This document shows positions 28,292 through 36,937 of a DNA stretch of 64,000 nt, piece by piece. A model generated the notes under the pieces. That model made no database searches, had not been told where the DNA came from, and was given only the letters and a program-made list of their open reading frames with translations. Origin of the DNA: Rhizobium herbae (GTDB taxonomy: Bacteria > Pseudomonadota > Alphaproteobacteria > Rhizobiales > Rhizobiaceae). Each line of letters starts with the position of its first letter. The first letter of the stretch is position 1. Both the position numbers and the translations under genes were made by a program. The stretch covers positions 124,001-188,000 of the forward strand of contig NZ_JAEUAO010000004.1 of assembly GCF_019511375.1 (NCBI RefSeq), read 5' to 3'.

Positions 28292-29005
28292 TCAGCTCCG
28301 CTGCGGCCCGTAGGCGGCCATGAAGACACGAACCGCGCCTCTGATGACCCGATCAATTTCCTCCGGCGGCGGTGCGGTCTCCATTGTTCCGAAGAGGCGC
28401 AGCTTGAAGAAGCTGCCGCTGGAGAGGTCGAGAAACTGGCTTGCCGCGAGATCGATGTCGTCGATGTTCAGGTTGCCTGCAGCGACATTGTACTCCAGAA
28501 ACTCCCGCACCACCGTCAGCAGATTCTCGGGCCCCTTGAAGAAGCGTTGGCAAAGGGCAGGCATCCGGTCGCGGACGCCGATGACGGTGCGCATCGCGCT
28601 GATGACCTTTTCGTCGGTCATGTGCGTGACGAAGTGGACGCCGAATTTGTAAAGACTGACCTCGACGGGATCCTCGTGTTCGGCCAGCGCCGTACGGACC
28701 GAGGCGAGGAAGAGTGCGCGCTGGCGCTCGATCATCGCCGAAAACAGGTCTTCCTTGTTCTCGAAATAGACATAGATCGTGCCCTTCGAGACGCCCGCTT
28801 CGCGGGTGATGTCGTTCATGCTGGCGGCGTCGAAGCCGACGCTCATGAAGACGCGCTTGGCGCCCTCGATGATCTGATCGCGTTTGGCCGGATCCTCGCC
28901 GGCGGCGCGGCGGCCAGGAAGAGCGCCCAGGTCTGCCGGGCAGTTCTCACTACCCGAAGTCTTCGTCACATTCGGTTCTGCCAGTTTCTCGTCTGCTCCG
29001 GACAT
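28292..29005 (-). CDS. TetR-family repressor of the adjacent efflux pair
   Basis: A 237-residue TetR-type regulator. The helix-turn-helix lies after a 45-residue polar N-terminal tail: RDQIIEGAKRVFMSVGFDAA, then REAGVSKGTIYVYFENKEDLF. The C-terminal domain (about 110-230) would bind an effector, probably a pump substrate. The start is placed at ATG 29005 (MSGADEKL) rather than 29047, because a perfect palindrome at 29026-29041 would otherwise lie inside the coding region. It is divergent from the HlyD gene; both promoters overlap and each has an operator at its start site. Confidence 0.9.
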   Translation of the reverse strand: MSGADEKLAEPNVTKTSGSENCPADLGALPGRRAAGEDPAKRDQIIEGAKRVFMSVGFDAASMNDITREAGVSKGTIYVYFENKEDLFSAMIERQRALFLASVRTALAEHEDPVEVSLYKFGVHFVTHMTDEKVISAMRTVIGVRDRMPALCQRFFKGPENLLTVVREFLEYNVAAGNLNIDDIDLAASQFLDLSSGSFFKLRLFGTMETAPPPEEIDRVIRGAVRVFMAAYGPQRS

Positions 29006-29025
29006 TCTTGTCTCGTTAACTTTCT

Positions 29026-29041
29026 CGAACCGATCGGTTCG
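29026..29041. promoter_or_regulatory. Palindromic TetR operator at the tetR start site
   Basis: CGAACCGATCGGTTCG is a perfect 16-bp palindrome of GAACCG half-sites. It lies a few bases downstream of the predicted tetR transcription start (minus strand), where bound repressor would block its own gene. Confidence 0.8.
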
Positions 29042-29048
29042 ATTCACT

Positions 29049-29080
29049 CTTGATATGCGGCCGATTTGGCGCTAAGTCAA
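29049..29080. promoter_or_regulatory. Overlapping divergent promoters of tetR and the HlyD gene
   Basis: Plus strand: CTTGAT (29049-29054), 17 bases, CTAAGT (29072-29077), leading to the HlyD gene. Minus strand: TTGACT (29075-29080), 17 bases, CATATC (29052-29057), leading to tetR. The -35 of each overlaps the -10 of the other, so polymerase can occupy only one at a time. Confidence 0.6.
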
Positions 29081-29103
29081 TCGAACTGAACGGTTCGGTT
29101 CGA
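29081..29103. promoter_or_regulatory. TetR operator at the HlyD gene start site
   Basis: A 23-bp near-palindrome, TCGAACTGAAC followed by GGTTCGGTTCGA, built from the same GAAC/GTTC half-sites as the site at 29026. Mismatches are confined to the centre and one base pair. It spans the predicted start of plus-strand transcription. Confidence 0.75.
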
Positions 29104-29131
29104 ATTGTCCCACATAAGGGTTGGTGATGCA

Positions 29132-30355
29132 ATGTCAGTTTCAAGCAAGACCGGTGCTGCGCGTGTTCGGCCAGTGGGCGACGATTTCGAAGCTCCCAAC
29201 GAACACATCGCGACCCAGGCCAAGAGCGTAACCGAGCCCGCTACCGAAGGGCAAGCGGCACCGCAGGCTGTCGGGGCTGAGGAAAAGCCGACGCCGAAGC
29301 GTCGCAAGCTTCTGATGCCGATGATCGCCATGGCTGCGCTCGCCGCCGGCGGCTGGTACGGCTACGACTGGTGGACCAATGGCCGCTTCATGATCTCGAC
29401 CGACGATGCCTATGTCGAAGGCGACATCGCCTCGATCTCGCCGAAGGTTTCGGGCTATGTCGAGAAGGTCAACGTCGTTGCCAACCAGCATGTCAAGGCC
29501 GGCGACCCGCTGATCACGCTCGACAAGGAAGATTACCGCATCGCTGCCGACCAGGCCAAGGCGCAGATCGACACTGAAAAGCTGTCGCTGCAGCGCTTTG
29601 ACGCGCAGATCGCCGGCGCCAAGGCCAGCCTGCAGCAGACGCGGGCCCAGAAGGCCGCGCTTGAGGCGAGCGTCCGGGGCGCCGAAATCACTTTCAGGCG
29701 TGCCAGCGACCTCCAGTCAAAGGCAGTCGGTACGGTCGCCGACCTCGACAGCGCGCAGGTTGCGCTCGACCAGGCCAAGGCCAACCTTGCCGGTGCGGAC
29801 GCCAATATCGTTGCCGCGAACGCCAACATCGCGGTCCTGACTGCCCAGCGCGCCGAAGCCGAGAGCACCATCCGCTCGCTCGAACTGGCGCGTGACAAGG
29901 CGGAGCGCGACCTCGGCTTCACGGTGCTGAAAGCGCCCTATGACGGTATCGTCGGCAATCTGGCCGTCCAGGACGGAGACCTGGTGTCCGCCGGCCAGCG
30001 CCTGGCTGCCCTTGTTCCGGTCGACCAACTCTATATCGACGCCAATTTCAAGGAAACGCAGATCGCCCACATGGTGCCGGGCTCGAAGGTCAGCATCCAT
30101 GTGGACGCCTTCGACGAGGAGCCGATCGTCGGCACCGTGCAGTCGATCTCGCCGGCCTCCGGCTCGGTCTTCTCGCTGCTGCCGGCTGAAAACGCCACGG
30201 GCAACTTCACCAAGGTGATCCAGCGTGTGCCGGTCCGCATCGTCTTCCCGAAGGACGTGCTTGACAGCGGACGGTTGCGCGCGGGTTTGAGCGTCGTCGT
30301 TGATGTCGATACCCGCACGGCGCCGCAGCACCAGGCTGTCGCCGCGGTCAAGTGA
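29132..30355 (+). CDS. HlyD/EmrA-family membrane fusion protein
   Basis: A 407-residue periplasmic adaptor for a drug pump. A Lys/Pro-rich cytoplasmic tail is followed by one membrane helix at about residues 62-82. Then come the half-motif of the lipoyl domain (VEGDIASISPKVSGYVEKV), a long coiled-coil hairpin (about 135-265), and the second lipoyl half and beta-barrel (LKAPYDGIVGNLAVQDGDLV). The ATG at 29132 is preferred to the TTG at 29105, which lies next to the operator. It should join the DHA2 transporter 254 bases downstream to an outer membrane channel. Confidence 0.92.
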   Translation: MSVSSKTGAARVRPVGDDFEAPNEHIATQAKSVTEPATEGQAAPQAVGAEEKPTPKRRKLLMPMIAMAALAAGGWYGYDWWTNGRFMISTDDAYVEGDIASISPKVSGYVEKVNVVANQHVKAGDPLITLDKEDYRIAADQAKAQIDTEKLSLQRFDAQIAGAKASLQQTRAQKAALEASVRGAEITFRRASDLQSKAVGTVADLDSAQVALDQAKANLAGADANIVAANANIAVLTAQRAEAESTIRSLELARDKAERDLGFTVLKAPYDGIVGNLAVQDGDLVSAGQRLAALVPVDQLYIDANFKETQIAHMVPGSKVSIHVDAFDEEPIVGTVQSISPASGSVFSLLPAENATGNFTKVIQRVPVRIVFPKDVLDSGRLRAGLSVVVDVDTRTAPQHQAVAAVK

Positions 30356-30391
30356 TCGGGTTTCTGGTGGGATAGGTCCATGCTCTCAAAA

Positions 30392-30510
30392 AGCCCCTCA
30401 CCCTAGCCCTCTCCCCGCTCGCGGGGAGAGGGGACCTTTCCGGGGTTTTGCGGCTTGTCCTTCTCCCCGTCATGACGGGGAGAAGGTGCCCGAAGGGCGG
30501 ATGAGGGGCT
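30392..30510. repeat. RIME-like element, copy 2, with terminal inverted repeats
   Basis: A 119-bp element bounded by AGCCCCTCA and TGAGGGGCT. Inside are two perfect palindromic modules, CTCTCCCCGCTCGCGGGGAGAG and CTTCTCCCCGTCATGACGGGGAGAAG (each cited in separate halves: CTCTCCCCGC/GCGGGGAGAG and CTTCTCCCCGTCA/TGACGGGGAGAAG). It is the clearest of the six copies and lies between the adaptor and transporter genes. Confidence 0.85.
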
Positions 30511-30609
30511 TCTCGCGCAATCTCCAGGCCCGGTGGGGCAGTGCATTTTTTATGACCAAAATGGCCGCACCGTTCTTCGCAACGGGAGCCGGGCCGGGAG
30601 CAAGAGCCG

Positions 30610-32202
30610 ATGGCTGCCACTGCCACTGCGGGCACGATCCCGCTTCCTGCCGCCGGCGCGGCCGAGCGGATGGATCCGAAGCGCCTGATCGCCTTCTTCG
30701 CGATGGTCTTCGGCATGTTCATGTCGATCCTCGACATTCAGATCGTCTCGGCTTCGCTTGCGGAAATCCAGGCGGGCCTCAGCGCCGGCTCCGACGAGGT
30801 CGCCTGGGTGCAGACGGCCTACCTGATCGCCGAAGTGATCATGATCCCGCTGTCGGGCACGCTGGCGCGCATCGTCTCCACCCGCATCCTCTTTTCGGTT
30901 TCGGCGGCCGGCTTCACAATCGCCAGCGCGCTGGCGGCTACTGCCACCAATATCGACCAGATGATTGTCTACCGGGCACTGCAGGGCTTCATCGGCGGCG
31001 GCATGATCCCGTCAGTCTTTGCGGCCGCCTTCACGATCTTCCCGCCGTCCAAGCGCAGCATCGTCTCTCCGATCATCGGCCTCGTCGCCACGCTCGCCCC
31101 GACCATCGGCCCGACGGTCGGCGGCTATCTCAGCCATGCCTTCTCCTGGCACTGGCTTTTCCTCGTCAACATCATCCCCGGCATCCTGGTGACGATCATC
31201 ACCTGGAATTTCATCGACTTCGACAAGCCCGAACTCGGCCTGATGAAGAAGTTCGACTGGTGGGGCCTGCTCTCCATGGCCGTCTTCCTCGGCTCGCTCG
31301 AATACGTGCTCGAGGAAGGCAATGCCAATGACTGGTTCAGCGACGAATATATCTTCATGGGTGCAATCGCCTCCACCCTGGGGGCTCTTGTCTTCTTCTA
31401 CCGCGCCTTCGAGGTCGAGTTCCCGATCGTCGATCTCAGAGCCTTCGCCAACCGCAACTTCGCCTTCGGTTCGTTGTTCTCCTTCATCATGGGCATCGGG
31501 CTCTATGGCCTGACCTATCTCTATCCGCTCTATCTCGGCCGGATCCGCGGCTATGATTCGCTGATGATCGGGCAAACCATGTTCGTTTCGGGCCTTGCGA
31601 TGTTCTGCACTGCGCCGATCGCCGGCAAGTTGTCGACAAAGCTCGATCCGCGTGTGATGATGGCGATCGGCTTTGCCAGCTTCGCCTCCGGCACCTGGAT
31701 GATGAGCCACATGACCGCCGACTGGGATTTCTACGAACTCCTCGTTCCGCAGATCCTGCGCGGTTGCGGCCTGATGCTCTGCATGGTGCCGATCAACAAC
31801 GTCGCGCTCGGAACGCTGTCTCCGGAGCGGGTTCGCGGCGCCTCCGGCCTGTTCAACCTGACCCGCAATCTTGGTGGCGCCGTCGGCCTGGCTGCAATCA
31901 ACACCATCCTGACGCAGCGCCAGGAAGAGCACTATGCCCGGCTTCAGGAGCATGTTCAGTGGGGCAACCCGGAAGCCATCGACCAGCTCAACAACATGAT
32001 CGCGAAATACAATTCGCACGGCCTCGACGGCGCAACGATCGCCATCCAGAAACTCTCCGGCATGGTGCAGCAGCAGGCGACGATCCTGTCCTTCATCGAT
32101 GTCTTCCTGATCCTCACCTTCCTGTTCGCAGCCCTGGTCGTGGCCGCGTTCCTGATCAAGAAGCCGCAGGCTGCGCCGGGCGGCGGCGGGGGCGGTCATT
32201 GA
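30610..32202 (+). CDS. DHA2-family (EmrB-like) MFS drug transporter
   Basis: A 530-residue, 14-helix proton-coupled exporter of the major facilitator superfamily. MFSILDIQIVSASLAEIQ-type helix 1 (here MFMSILDIQIVSASLAEIQ) carries the DHA2 acidic residue, and the motif C region is GLVATLAPTIGPTVGGYL. The ATG at 30610 has GGGAGC upstream. It is the usual partner of the HlyD adaptor in front of it. The C-terminus is low-complexity PGGGGGGH. The channel partner is not adjacent. Confidence 0.92.
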   Translation: MAATATAGTIPLPAAGAAERMDPKRLIAFFAMVFGMFMSILDIQIVSASLAEIQAGLSAGSDEVAWVQTAYLIAEVIMIPLSGTLARIVSTRILFSVSAAGFTIASALAATATNIDQMIVYRALQGFIGGGMIPSVFAAAFTIFPPSKRSIVSPIIGLVATLAPTIGPTVGGYLSHAFSWHWLFLVNIIPGILVTIITWNFIDFDKPELGLMKKFDWWGLLSMAVFLGSLEYVLEEGNANDWFSDEYIFMGAIASTLGALVFFYRAFEVEFPIVDLRAFANRNFAFGSLFSFIMGIGLYGLTYLYPLYLGRIRGYDSLMIGQTMFVSGLAMFCTAPIAGKLSTKLDPRVMMAIGFASFASGTWMMSHMTADWDFYELLVPQILRGCGLMLCMVPINNVALGTLSPERVRGASGLFNLTRNLGGAVGLAAINTILTQRQEEHYARLQEHVQWGNPEAIDQLNNMIAKYNSHGLDGATIAIQKLSGMVQQQATILSFIDVFLILTFLFAALVVAAFLIKKPQAAPGGGGGGH

Positions 32203-32248
32203 CCTGCAGCCGTCGCGAAAACCTCTGTACGCGACCAGTGTGATCGAC

Positions 32249-32283
32249 CAGACTGCCCCAAGGTGATTTCTCGGGGCAGTCTG
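32249..32283 (+). terminator. Hairpin after the efflux operon
   Basis: An 11-bp perfect stem (32249-32259 with 32273-32283) with a 13-base loop lies 46 bases past the transporter stop. No T-run follows, so termination efficiency is uncertain, but position and stem strength suit an operon end. Confidence 0.5.
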
Positions 32284-32600
32284 CATGAACAGCGACGCTT
32301 TTCTTCCGCTCTCGACGCGCTCTCTCTTTTCCGTCGATGTCCATGCGTGCCCTTCCCCGGCAACAGGCTCAGTCCGAATTGGCCAAACGCGGCTTTGCGC
32401 TCGTCCATGTCACAAATTCCGCTACGGACGCGGCTCTCGCTCAAGCCGGGAGAAGCGATGGCAATGCGGCCTTCAGGAACGTCTTCAAGCAAGCGTCTTG
32501 CCTAGCGCTCGACGGCGTGCCAACCGCATTTCACAATGCCGGAGTAATTTTCTGATTTACGTACCTCAAATTTTCCGGTAAAGGTTCTCGCGGAGGAAAC
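32284..32600. other. Intergenic region before the LacI-type regulator
   Basis: About 320 bases between the efflux hairpin and the regulator gene. Small ORFs here have no family character. The 3' third is AT-richer (around 32545-32585) and likely holds the regulator promoter, but no clear hexamer pair or palindromic operator was found. CGGAGGAAAC directly before 32601 is the ribosome-binding site. Confidence 0.4.
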
Positions 32601-33638
32601 ATGCGCCCGACAGTTCACGATATTGCCGCTGCGGCGGGGGTCAGCCTTGCGACCGTAGACAGGGTCTTGAACAAGCGGGCAGGTGTTCGCAAGGTGACCC
32701 GCGACCGTGTCGAGCAGGCGATCGAGAGGATTGGCTACGTCCGCGATGTGGCGGCGGCGAACCTCGCCAAAAGCCGTATATACCCGTTCGTCTTCATCTT
32801 GCCCTCCGGCGATAATTCCTTCATGCGCGGTCTTGAAGCCGAAGTGCATGCGGCGATGGCCCGCGGGCCGCTGGAGCGGATGGTGATTTCCATCGTCAAG
32901 GTTCCGGCCTTCGACGCCGAAGCCCTGGTTGCGGCGCTCGACGAGGTCCGCGCGACGGCGCCGGCCGGTGTCGCGGTGGTGGCGGTTGAATCCCCGGAAG
33001 TGATCGCCGCCGTAAACCGCCTGCGGGCCGACCGCATTCCGGTCGTGACGCTGGTTTCAGATCTGGCCGGCTCCGCGCGCGATCATTTCGCCGGGGTGGA
33101 CAACGTTGCGGCAGGGCGAACGGCGGCAAGCCTGCTGGGCCGTTTCCTCGGTGGCCGACCCGGGCCGATCGCCGTGCTTGCCGGTTCAATGCTGGTGCGC
33201 GACCATCGCGAACGCCTCGACGGGTTTCGCGCGGTGATGGACGAGGACTTTCCCGGACACACGCTGCTGCCGGTTATCGAGGGACAGGATGATCCAGTGC
33301 TGACGGAAAAGCTTGTCAGCGAGGCGCTTGCCGCATCGCCCGGGACTGTCGGCATCTACAGCCTCGGTGCCGGCAATCGTGGCCTGATCGCCGCCTTGAA
33401 GCAGCGAAAGGACGCCCCGCCGGTCTGCGTCATTGCCCATGAACTGACGCGGCATACGCGCGCGGCGCTGAATGAGGGGCTGATCGACGCCGTCCTCAAT
33501 CAGGATGCCGGCCACGAAGTGCGCAGCGCCGTGCGGGTGCTGAAGGCCAAGGCCGATGGCGCCGCGGTCATCGGCGCGCAGGAGCGCATCTACATCGACA
33601 TTTTCCTCAAGGACAATCTGCCCTTCGACGAAGGGTGA
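32601..33638 (+). CDS. LacI-family regulator upstream of xylBA
   Basis: A 345-residue regulator. The N-terminal HTH is VHDIAAAAGVSLATVDRVLNKR with the hinge helix near residues 46-58, followed by a periplasmic-binding-protein-like sugar domain (about 60-340). It lies 65 bases before xylB in the same direction and is therefore the likely regulator of xylose use, though the effector cannot be read from sequence. The ATG is preceded by an excellent GGAGGAA. Confidence 0.88.
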   Translation: MRPTVHDIAAAAGVSLATVDRVLNKRAGVRKVTRDRVEQAIERIGYVRDVAAANLAKSRIYPFVFILPSGDNSFMRGLEAEVHAAMARGPLERMVISIVKVPAFDAEALVAALDEVRATAPAGVAVVAVESPEVIAAVNRLRADRIPVVTLVSDLAGSARDHFAGVDNVAAGRTAASLLGRFLGGRPGPIAVLAGSMLVRDHRERLDGFRAVMDEDFPGHTLLPVIEGQDDPVLTEKLVSEALAASPGTVGIYSLGAGNRGLIAALKQRKDAPPVCVIAHELTRHTRAALNEGLIDAVLNQDAGHEVRSAVRVLKAKADGAAVIGAQERIYIDIFLKDNLPFDEG

Positions 33639-33678
33639 CGAAAGCCAAAGCCCCGGCAGGGCAACGAACGATAAAGAA

Positions 33679-33693
33679 CTATAAAGACTATAG
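33679..33693. promoter_or_regulatory. Small inverted repeat before xylB
   Basis: CTATA-AAGAC-TATAG, with perfect 5-bp arms, directly abuts the xylB ribosome-binding site (AGGGAGA). It could be a leader hairpin affecting translation or a weak operator. It is short and could be chance. Confidence 0.3.
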
Positions 33694-33703
33694 GGAGACC
33701 TTC

Positions 33704-35158
33704 ATGTATCTGGGGATCGACCTCGGCACGTCCGGGGTAAAGGCGCTGTTGATCGATGCCGGCCAGCGGCTCATCGGTTCGGCATTGGGCGCCATCGACG
33801 TCTCGCGTCCGCATCCGGGCTGGTCGGAGCAGGATCCGGCACACTGGATCCGGGCGACGGAAGAGGCGATCGCCGGGCTGAAGGCGGCCCATCCGGCAGA
33901 ACTCGCCGCCGTCAAAGGCATCGGCCTTTCCGGCCACATGCACGGGGCGACACTGCTCGACGATCAGGACAAGGTGCTGCGCCCCTGCATCCTCTGGAAC
34001 GATACGCGCAGTTTCAGACAGGCTGCGGCCCTCGATGCCGATCCCCAGTTCCGCGCCCTGACCGGCAACATCGTTTTTCCCGGCTTCACCGCGCCGAAGC
34101 TGGTCTGGGTTGCCGAAAACGAACCGGAAATCTTTGCCAAGGTCCGTTGGGTACTCCTGCCCAAGGATTACTTGCGTCTCTGGCTGACCGGCGAGCATAT
34201 CTCGGAAATGTCCGATTCTGCCGGGACCTCCTGGCTGGACACTGGCAAGCGCGCCTGGTCGGAAAGCCTGCTTTCCGCAACCGGCCTCAAGGAGCGTCAG
34301 ATGCCGAGCCTGGTGGAAGGTACCGAGGCGGGCGGCCAATTGAGGAGCGATCTTGCCGCCAGCTGGGGCATGGGCTCAGGCGTCGTCGTTGCCGGCGGCG
34401 CCGGCGACAATGCCGCCTCCGCCTGCGGCATGGGCACGGTCGGCGAGGGAAATGCCTTCGTCTCGCTCGGCACCTCCGGCGTGCTGTTCGCCGCCAATTC
34501 CAGCTACCTGCCCAATCCGGCAAGCGCCGTCCACGCTTTCTGCCACGCGCTTCCAGACACCTGGCACCAGATGGGCGTCATCCTGTCGGCGACCGACGCG
34601 CTCAACTGGCACTCCGGCGTAACCGGCAGAAGTGCCGGCGAGCTGACGGGGGAACTCGGCGAGACGCTGAAGGCGCCCTCGGGCGTGACCTTCCTGCCCT
34701 ATCTTTCCGGCGAGCGCACGCCGCACAACGATGCAGCGATCCGCGGCGTCTTCGCCGGTCTCGGCCATGAAAGCAGTCGAGTCGTGCTGACCCAGGCGGT
34801 TCTCGAAGGGGTGTCCTTTGCGCTCCGCGATAGCCTGGAAGCCCTCAAGGCCGCCGGCACCACCTTATCCCGCGTCACCGCCATCGGTGGCGGTTCGCGC
34901 TCGCGCTACTGGCTGAAGTCGATCGCGACGGCGCTCGGCATTCCCGTCGAAATACCGGCGGATGGCGATTTCGGCGCTGCCTTCGGGGCTGCCCGCCTTG
35001 GTCTCGTCGCCGCTACCAGGGCCGATCCGTTGTCGGTCTTCACAGCCCCCGCGACTGCCGAAACCGTTCAGCCCGACGCTGCGCTCAAGGGGGCGTATGA
35101 AGATGCCTATCAACGCTATTGCCGGCTCTATCCGGCGATCAGGTCCGCCGCGGTCTGA
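33704..35158 (+). CDS. xylB: Xylulokinase
   Basis: A 484-residue FGGY-family sugar kinase that phosphorylates D-xylulose. The phosphate-1 motif MYLGIDLGTSGVKALLID starts the protein; GLSGHMHGATLLD, the LVKDYLRL-like LPKDYLRLWLTGE and the C-terminal AIGGGSRSRYWLKSIA block match XylB. The ATG at 33704 follows AGGGAGA; an upstream in-frame start at 33635 overlaps the regulator stop and is not preferred. xylA follows after 168 bases containing a RIME-like element. Confidence 0.94.
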   Translation: MYLGIDLGTSGVKALLIDAGQRLIGSALGAIDVSRPHPGWSEQDPAHWIRATEEAIAGLKAAHPAELAAVKGIGLSGHMHGATLLDDQDKVLRPCILWNDTRSFRQAAALDADPQFRALTGNIVFPGFTAPKLVWVAENEPEIFAKVRWVLLPKDYLRLWLTGEHISEMSDSAGTSWLDTGKRAWSESLLSATGLKERQMPSLVEGTEAGGQLRSDLAASWGMGSGVVVAGGAGDNAASACGMGTVGEGNAFVSLGTSGVLFAANSSYLPNPASAVHAFCHALPDTWHQMGVILSATDALNWHSGVTGRSAGELTGELGETLKAPSGVTFLPYLSGERTPHNDAAIRGVFAGLGHESSRVVLTQAVLEGVSFALRDSLEALKAAGTTLSRVTAIGGGSRSRYWLKSIATALGIPVEIPADGDFGAAFGAARLGLVAATRADPLSVFTAPATAETVQPDAALKGAYEDAYQRYCRLYPAIRSAAV

Positions 35159-35173
35159 GGCGAGGGGCTGCGC

Positions 35174-35273
35174 GCCCTCGTCCGCCTGCCGGCACCTTCT
35201 CCCCGTGGGGGAGAAGAGATCCGCTGCCGCGCCTCCTTTCCCCTCTCCCCCGGGGAGAGGGCAGGGTGAGGGG
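35174..35273. repeat. RIME-like element, copy 3
   Basis: Between xylB and xylA, orientation opposite to copy 2. Modules are CTTCTCCCCGTGGGGGAGAAG and CCCTCTCCCCCGGGGAGAGGG (halves CTTCTCCCC/GGGGAGAAG and CCCTCTCCCC/GGGGAGAGGG). The element ends in GTGAGGGG. Confidence 0.8.
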
Positions 35274-35326
35274 GACGGCTCTGCCGCACCGTTTGAAACG
35301 ATATGAAACCCAAAGGAGACAACACG

Positions 35327-36637
35327 ATGAGCACCGGTTTCTTCGGCGATATCGCCAAGATCAAGTATGAAGGCCCCGACAGCACCAACCCGCTGGCCTT
35401 CCGCCACTACCAGCCGGACGAGATCGTCCTTGGCAAGCGCATGGAAGACCACCTGCGCTTTGCGGTCGCCTACTGGCACACATTCACCTGGCCGGGCGGC
35501 GACCCCTTCGGCGGCCAGACCTTCCTGCGCCCGTGGTTCGAAGACACGATGAAGGCCGCGAAACTGAAGGCCGACGTCGCCTTCGAATTCTTCTCACTGC
35601 TCGGCGTGCCCTACTATTGCTTCCACGACGCCGACGTGCGTCCGGAAGGCAAGAACTTCGCCGAGAACACCAAGAACCTCAACGAGATCGTCGATTACTT
35701 CGCCGAGAAGCAGGCAGCCACCGGCGTCAAGCTGCTCTGGGGCACGGCCAACCTCTTCTCCAACCGCCGCTTCATGTCGGGCGCCGCGACCAATCCGGAT
35801 CCGGACGTCTTTGCCTTCTCCGCCGCGACCGTGAAGACCTGCATGGACGCGACGCAGAAACTCGGTGGCGAAAACTACGTTCTCTGGGGCGGCCGCGAAG
35901 GCTATGAGACCCTGCTGAATACCGACCTCAAGCGCGAACTGGACCAACTCGGCCGCTTCCTTAACTTGGTCGTCGAATACAAGCACAAGATCGGCTTCAA
36001 GGGCAAGATCCTGATTGAGCCGAAGCCGCAGGAGCCGACCAAGCACCAGTACGACTACGACGTCGCGACCGTCTACGGCTTCCTCAAGAAGAACGGCCTC
36101 GAAAACGAGGTGAAGGTCAATATCGAGCAGGGCCATGCGATCCTCGCCGGCCACTCCTTCGAGCATGAACTGGCGCTTGCCAACGCACTCGGCATCTTCG
36201 GCTCGATCGACATGAACCGCAACGACTACCAGTCCGGCTGGGATACGGACCAGTTCCCCAACAACGTTCCGGAAATGGCGCTCGCCTACTACCATGTTCT
36301 GGCAGGCGGCGGCTTTACGACGGGCGGCACCAACTTCGATGCCAAGCTGCGCCGCCAGTCGCTCGATCCGGCAGACCTTTTGATCGGCCACATCGGCGGC
36401 ATGGATTGCTGCGCCCGCGGCCTGAAGGCGGCAGCGAAGATGATCGAGGACAAGGCGCTGTCCCAGCCGCTTTCCGAACGCTATGCCGGTTGGGATTCGC
36501 CCGAAAGCCAGAAGATGTTGCGCGGCGAATATTCGCTGGAAGAGATCGCGCACTATGTCGAGGCAAGGGACATCAACCCGCAGCCGAAATCCGGCAAGCA
36601 GGAACTCTTGGAAAACGTCGTCAACCGCTACGTCTGA
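35327..36637 (+). CDS. xylA: Xylose isomerase
   Basis: A 436-residue class II xylose isomerase that converts D-xylose to D-xylulose. The family start is [20 protein letters not shown]. Catalytic and metal-site segments are [28 protein letters not shown] and the [18 protein letters not shown] loop. The ATG at 35327 lies 6 bases after AAAGGAGA. The C-terminus [11 protein letters not shown] is echoed by a decayed copy at 38537-38587. Confidence 0.96.
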   Translation: MSTGFFGDIAKIKYEGPDSTNPLAFRHYQPDEIVLGKRMEDHLRFAVAYWHTFTWPGGDPFGGQTFLRPWFEDTMKAAKLKADVAFEFFSLLGVPYYCFHDADVRPEGKNFAENTKNLNEIVDYFAEKQAATGVKLLWGTANLFSNRRFMSGAATNPDPDVFAFSAATVKTCMDATQKLGGENYVLWGGREGYETLLNTDLKRELDQLGRFLNLVVEYKHKIGFKGKILIEPKPQEPTKHQYDYDVATVYGFLKKNGLENEVKVNIEQGHAILAGHSFEHELALANALGIFGSIDMNRNDYQSGWDTDQFPNNVPEMALAYYHVLAGGGFTTGGTNFDAKLRRQSLDPADLLIGHIGGMDCCARGLKAAAKMIEDKALSQPLSERYAGWDSPESQKMLRGEYSLEEIAHYVEARDINPQPKSGKQELLENVVNRYV

Positions 36638-36668
36638 GCGTTCGGGCAATTTCCATGAAGCATTTCGG

Positions 36669-36695
36669 AAGGGCGCTACCGGCGCCCTTTCTTCT
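36669..36695 (+). terminator. Terminator of xylBA
   Basis: AAGGGCGC, a five-base loop, then GCGCCCTT followed by TCTTCT, 31 bases past the xylA stop. The 8-bp stem and pyrimidine tail fit a rho-independent terminator. Confidence 0.75.
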
Positions 36696-36729
36696 GAAAG
36701 CCGCTTTGATAGTGCCTTTGGTCTTATGC

Positions 36730-36750
36730 GACATTTTGTCGACAAATGTC
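36730..36750. promoter_or_regulatory. Near-palindromic element in an AT-rich spacer
   Basis: GACATTTTGTCGACAAATGTC contains a perfect 12-bp core TTTGTCGACAAA and outer GACAT/ATGTC arms shifted by one base. It lies in the AT-rich spacer upstream of the chemoreceptor gene and may be an operator. Confidence 0.4.
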
Positions 36751-36937
36751 GTAGAAGCAAGATCAACAAATAAAATCAACAAGATAAATAATTTTGCGAC
36801 CATTCGGCCCGTCGCGGCTTAAAGGCAATCTTAACCATGGCGTCCTAACGCTTGCCAGGCGCGTATTCTTACCTGCCGGCATGAAGCCGATCGAGCAGTC
36901 CGCATCTCTTTTCAATTTTCGATGTAGGATGACCGGC

